The notes beneath the pieces were generated by a model, which saw only the letters and a program-made list of their open reading frames with translations, had not been told where the DNA came from and did not search any database. Shown in pieces: positions 6,183-8,017 of a stretch of DNA of 8,017 nt. Location: contig DASUFH010000193.1 in the NCBI GenBank assembly GCA_036274645.1, positions 1 to 8,017 on the forward strand, given 5' to 3'. Source of the stretch: DASUFH01 sp036274645. GTDB taxonomy: Bacteria > Acidobacteriota > Terriglobia > 20CM-2-55-15. The position numbers and the translations under genes were made by a program. Each line of letters opens with the position of its first letter. Position 1 is the first letter of the stretch.

Positions 6183-6629
6183 TTAGTGGGAATGTCCGAC
6201 CAGCGCAGCCGTAAACGGACGGGAGTCCGTTGTGTATTCCGCGTGCAGTTGATCGAGCAGGCTCTTGACCGCGGGCGATTCCAGGAAGATCAGTTCGGTT
6301 TCTCCAATCATCACCGACTGGTGACGATTCCCCACGTGGTAGGCGTAGAACGCCCAGTCCTGCGGCTTCTTCGGACGAAGAACGTAGACGCGCTCGGGAG
6401 CTTCCTTCACCGTCACGATCGTCTTCTCCTCGGCGAGGACAAACGAGTCGCCACCTTTCAACACCACTCCACCCGGCAACGAAATCGCAAACTCCCGGCC
6501 GCCGTCGGAACGACGACGGCCGTGCCCCTGCCGGCGATCCTCCCACGTCATGGTAATGGTGTCGCGCGCATAGCCGGAGTATTCGGCGCTCAGGTCCGGT
6601 AACGATTGAATCGTCTCAACAACCGTCAT
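6183..6629 (-). CDS. ureE: Urease nickel chaperone UreE
   Basis: UreE binds nickel as a cytoplasmic homodimer and hands it to UreG. The 148-residue product has the two expected domains: an N-terminal peptide-binding beta domain with TMTWEDRRQGHGRRRSDGGREF (about 27-47), and a C-terminal ferredoxin-like metal-binding domain whose hallmark AYHVGNRH sits at 96-103, with H98 and H103 in the metal-site segment. The tail ends GHSH, a very short version of the His-rich tail of many UreE proteins. The start ATG at 6629 lies 2 bp after the stop of the RidA gene and lacks a clear ribosome binding site, implying coupling. It is separated from ureF-ureG-ureD by about 3.9 kb of mostly opposite-strand genes, which is unusual. 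A long hairpin follows its stop. Confidence 0.95.
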   Translation of the reverse strand: MTVVETIQSLPDLSAEYSGYARDTITMTWEDRRQGHGRRRSDGGREFAISLPGGVVLKGGDSFVLAEEKTIVTVKEAPERVYVLRPKKPQDWAFYAYHVGNRHQSVMIGETELIFLESPAVKSLLDQLHAEYTTDSRPFTAALVGHSH

Positions 6630-6631
6630 GA

Positions 6632-7048
6632 CTACGACACCACCGCGTCCGCTTCAATCTCGATGATCGCTTCAGCATCGATCAGTTTCGCCACTTCAAC
6701 GATCGTCGTCGCCGGACGGATGTCCGCAAACACCGCGCCGTGCGCCTTCGCGATCTCCTGCCACTGGCTGATATCCGTAACGAACATGCGGGTGCGGATG
6801 ACCTGCGTCATCGTCCCGCCCAGCGCTTCAATCGCCGCCTGGATAATCTCGAGCGAACGCCGCGTCTGCGCCTCGGCCGTTTTCGGATATGTGCCGTCCG
6901 CGTTGATGCCGACCGTCCCGGTCACCGCGATGATGTTTCCGCTGCGCACCGCGCGGGAATAACCAATGATCGGTTCCCATTTGGATCCCGAACTGGCGCA
7001 TTTCCGGCCCGCTCGTTCGTGAACGGTGATGTGGATGCTCTGTGACAT
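6632..7048 (-). CDS. RidA/YjgF/YER057c/UK114-family protein
   Basis: RidA-type proteins are small trimeric enzymes that hydrolyse reactive enamine/imine intermediates, releasing ammonia. The 138-residue product shows the family core: IIGYSRAVRSGNIIAVTGTVG (27-47), the helical EAQTRRSLEIIQAAIEALGG (59-78), the IRTRMFVTDI strand (84-93), the RPATTIVEVAKL signature (111-122) with the substrate-binding Arg111, and a closing EIEADAVV strand (130-137). The GYSRAVR form suggests a subfamily other than archetypal RidA. The N-terminus is about 15 residues longer than usual; the start is kept because AGAGGA lies just upstream of the ATG at 7048 and no later start is visible. It starts 10 bp after the secreted-protein gene and ends 2 bp before ureE. 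Its substrate is unknown. Confidence 0.9.
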   Translation of the reverse strand: MSQSIHITVHERAGRKCASSGSKWEPIIGYSRAVRSGNIIAVTGTVGINADGTYPKTAEAQTRRSLEIIQAAIEALGGTMTQVIRTRMFVTDISQWQEIAKAHGAVFADIRPATTIVEVAKLIDAEAIIEIEADAVVS

Positions 7049-7058
7049 GTGGTCCTCT

Positions 7059-7766
7059 TTACGCCTTGCCGGCCAGCTTCACCTGGATCTGGACCGGCGG
7101 CGCGGTAATCGTGGTCTGCTGATCGGACTGATTGGGCGGATGGGTGATGTACGAGGCCGTCAGCGTGTACTCACCGGGCTCGGTCCAGTAGGCCATCTTG
7201 CCGATGTTGCGAATACCGAAACGGAGACTCTTGATCGGAATCGAGTAGGTTTCGCCCGGCGCAACCGTGAGTGGCCGGCCCAGGCGGAACTCCATGGTCA
7301 TTGCCATGTTCGAATCGGCGGTGACGGCGCCCGGACCTTCAAGCGCGAGATTCACGCTGGACGCGTCGGAGTCGATGGCAAAGGTCACCGGCATATTGCC
7401 GTTGTTCTTCAACTCCAGTGTCATGTCCACGTCGGGCGGCGCCGGCATCGCGCCCCCGCGTCCTCCGGCGCGGATACGCCGCCGGAACTCATCGCCAGTC
7501 TGGTCAGCCGTAATCGTGTAGGTGTCCTTGCCGAGAACGAGTTTCGCTTCGAGCGTGATCGGAGCCGCAGGCTGCGGCGCGCCACGTCCGCGGCCCCGGC
7601 CGCGCTGGAATCCACCGGGGACGCCCGCGCCGGGCGCGCCGCCGGCAAACCCCGGCTCGGAAGAAACCACGCCCGGAGGATCGCCCGGCCGCTGAGCGGC
7701 AAAGACCGCAAGCGCCAGAACCGGCAGAGTCACTCCGAAGATTGCAAACCTCGTCAGGGATATCAT
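7059..7766 (-). CDS. Secreted beta-sandwich protein of unknown function
   Basis: A 235-residue exported protein. A signal peptide (residues 1-24, hydrophobic core FAIFGVTLPVLALAVFAA) is followed by a low-complexity Gly/Arg/Pro linker (about 26-68, with an RGRGRGRG run) and then a predicted all-beta region (70-233). This includes VDMTLELKNNGNMPVTFAIDSD (113-134) and YWTEPGEYTLTASY (193-206), reminiscent of Ig-like or BsuPI-like beta-sandwiches. I know of no function. The frame extends to an ATG at 7832, but that adds 22 residues encoded by a GC hairpin repeat; the ATG at 7766, with a weak GGAA upstream, starts directly with the signal peptide. It is first of a tight run with the RidA gene (10 bp) and ureE. 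No cysteines or catalytic motif are evident. Confidence 0.8.
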   Translation of the reverse strand: MISLTRFAIFGVTLPVLALAVFAAQRPGDPPGVVSSEPGFAGGAPGAGVPGGFQRGRGRGRGAPQPAAPITLEAKLVLGKDTYTITADQTGDEFRRRIRAGGRGGAMPAPPDVDMTLELKNNGNMPVTFAIDSDASSVNLALEGPGAVTADSNMAMTMEFRLGRPLTVAPGETYSIPIKSLRFGIRNIGKMAYWTEPGEYTLTASYITHPPNQSDQQTTITAPPVQIQVKLAGKA

Positions 7767-7787
7767 GCTTTTCCAATTAGAGAGAAT

Positions 7788-7828
7788 TCTCCCCCTGCAA
7801 AGGGGGAGAGCCGCGAAGCGGCAGGGGG
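7788..7828. repeat. Compound GC-rich hairpin repeat
   Basis: TCTCCCCC (7788-7795) pairs with GGGGGAGA (7802-7809) around TGCAAA, followed at once by GCCGC-GAA-GCGGC (7810-7822) and AGGGGG (7823-7828). The last block can also pair with CCCCCT (7791-7796), so two alternative folds compete. This looks like a dispersed intergenic repeat unit. It lies 22 bp upstream of the secreted-protein start, so it would be in the 5' leader if transcription begins before it. Confidence 0.8.
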
Positions 7829-7878
7829 TCATGACACGTCAGCTTCTCCTACGATGCGTCCCGGTCTCATCGGGTACT

Positions 7879-7907
7879 GGGCGATCATAGACCGCCCCTA
7901 CAGCAGA
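7879..7907. repeat. Short palindromic repeat, copy E
   Basis: GGGCGATC (7879-7886), ATA, GACCGCCC (7890-7897) is the family palindrome with one change in the left arm, followed by CTACAGCAGA, the same flank as copy A. It lies 6 bp downstream of the stop of the gene entering from the right edge. Confidence 0.88.
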
Positions 7908-7912
7908 CGCTT

Positions 7913-8017
7913 TTAGATCAGCTGATCCCGCACCCACTCGATCTCCTGGCTCACGTAATCCACGATGTCGCCGGTCTTCAGACTCGCCGGCAGCACATCC
8001 CAGGTATACGTCTCGAT
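7913..8017 (-). CDS. C-terminal fragment of an unidentified protein
   Basis: The last 34 codons of a minus-strand gene enter from the right edge and end in TAA (7915-7913). The residues read as a real protein end, with a WDVLPASLKTGD stretch and a final amphipathic helix (VDYVSQEIEWVRDQLI). Codon use is GC-rich like the neighbours. I do not recognise the family; it is not the urease alpha-subunit C-terminus. It is upstream of the secreted-protein, RidA and ureE genes on the same strand, with a 146-bp repeat-filled gap between. Confidence 0.7.
   Translation of the reverse strand: METYTWDVLPASLKTGDIVDYVSQEIEWVRDQLI

Overview
The window is GC-rich bacterial chromosome carrying a complete set of urease maturation genes (ureD, ureE, ureF, ureG) but no urease structural gene. 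An Acidobacteriota (Solibacter/Bryobacter-like) or similar soil lineage is my best guess. The grounds are a secreted NHL/amidating-lyase-like propeller, a secreted beta-sandwich protein of a soil-bacterium type, and gaps packed with palindromic repeats centred on GGGCGGTC-ATA-GACCGCCC. This is inference from general resemblance; no 16S rRNA or other marker gene is present.

Layout. (1) Positions 118-2248, minus strand: a compact ureF-ureG-ureD operon. ureF is preceded by a perfect TATAAT placed for a leaderless transcript. (2) Positions 2249-2518: no gene, but a long inverted repeat with an 8-bp minisatellite in its loop and one copy of the short palindrome. (3) Positions 2519-2650, minus: a 43-residue one-pass membrane peptide with a strong ribosome binding site, whose stop codon lies at the edge of a palindromic repeat. 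(4) Positions 2757-4539, plus: two tandem paralogous beta-hydroxyacid dehydrogenases with different cofactor-site signatures. (5) Positions 4540-4753: a paired inverted (REPIN-like) element. (6) Positions 4754-6004, plus: a secreted NHL propeller related to peptidyl-hydroxyglycine amidating lyase, apparently lacking one of three zinc histidines. (7) Positions 6005-6182: a degenerate palindrome copy and a 134-nt hairpin between convergent genes. (8) Positions 6183-7766, minus: a tight run of a secreted beta-sandwich protein, a RidA-family protein and ureE. (9) Positions 7767-7912: more repeats. (10) Positions 7913-8017: the C-terminal end of an unidentified minus-strand gene.

Function. UreD, UreF and UreG form the GTP-dependent complex that loads nickel into urease, and UreE delivers the nickel. 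Here ureE is split from the others by about 4 kb of oppositely oriented genes and sits with a RidA imine/enamine deaminase homologue. One speculative reading joins the window as glyoxylate/urea metabolism: a lyase-like propeller of the fold that releases glyoxylate, two dehydrogenases of the glyoxylate/semialdehyde reductase superfamily, and urease maturation. Nothing in the sequence proves that link. The repeats are the most distinctive DNA-level feature: five palindrome copies and two long hairpins with related arms, all in gaps or at gene ends.
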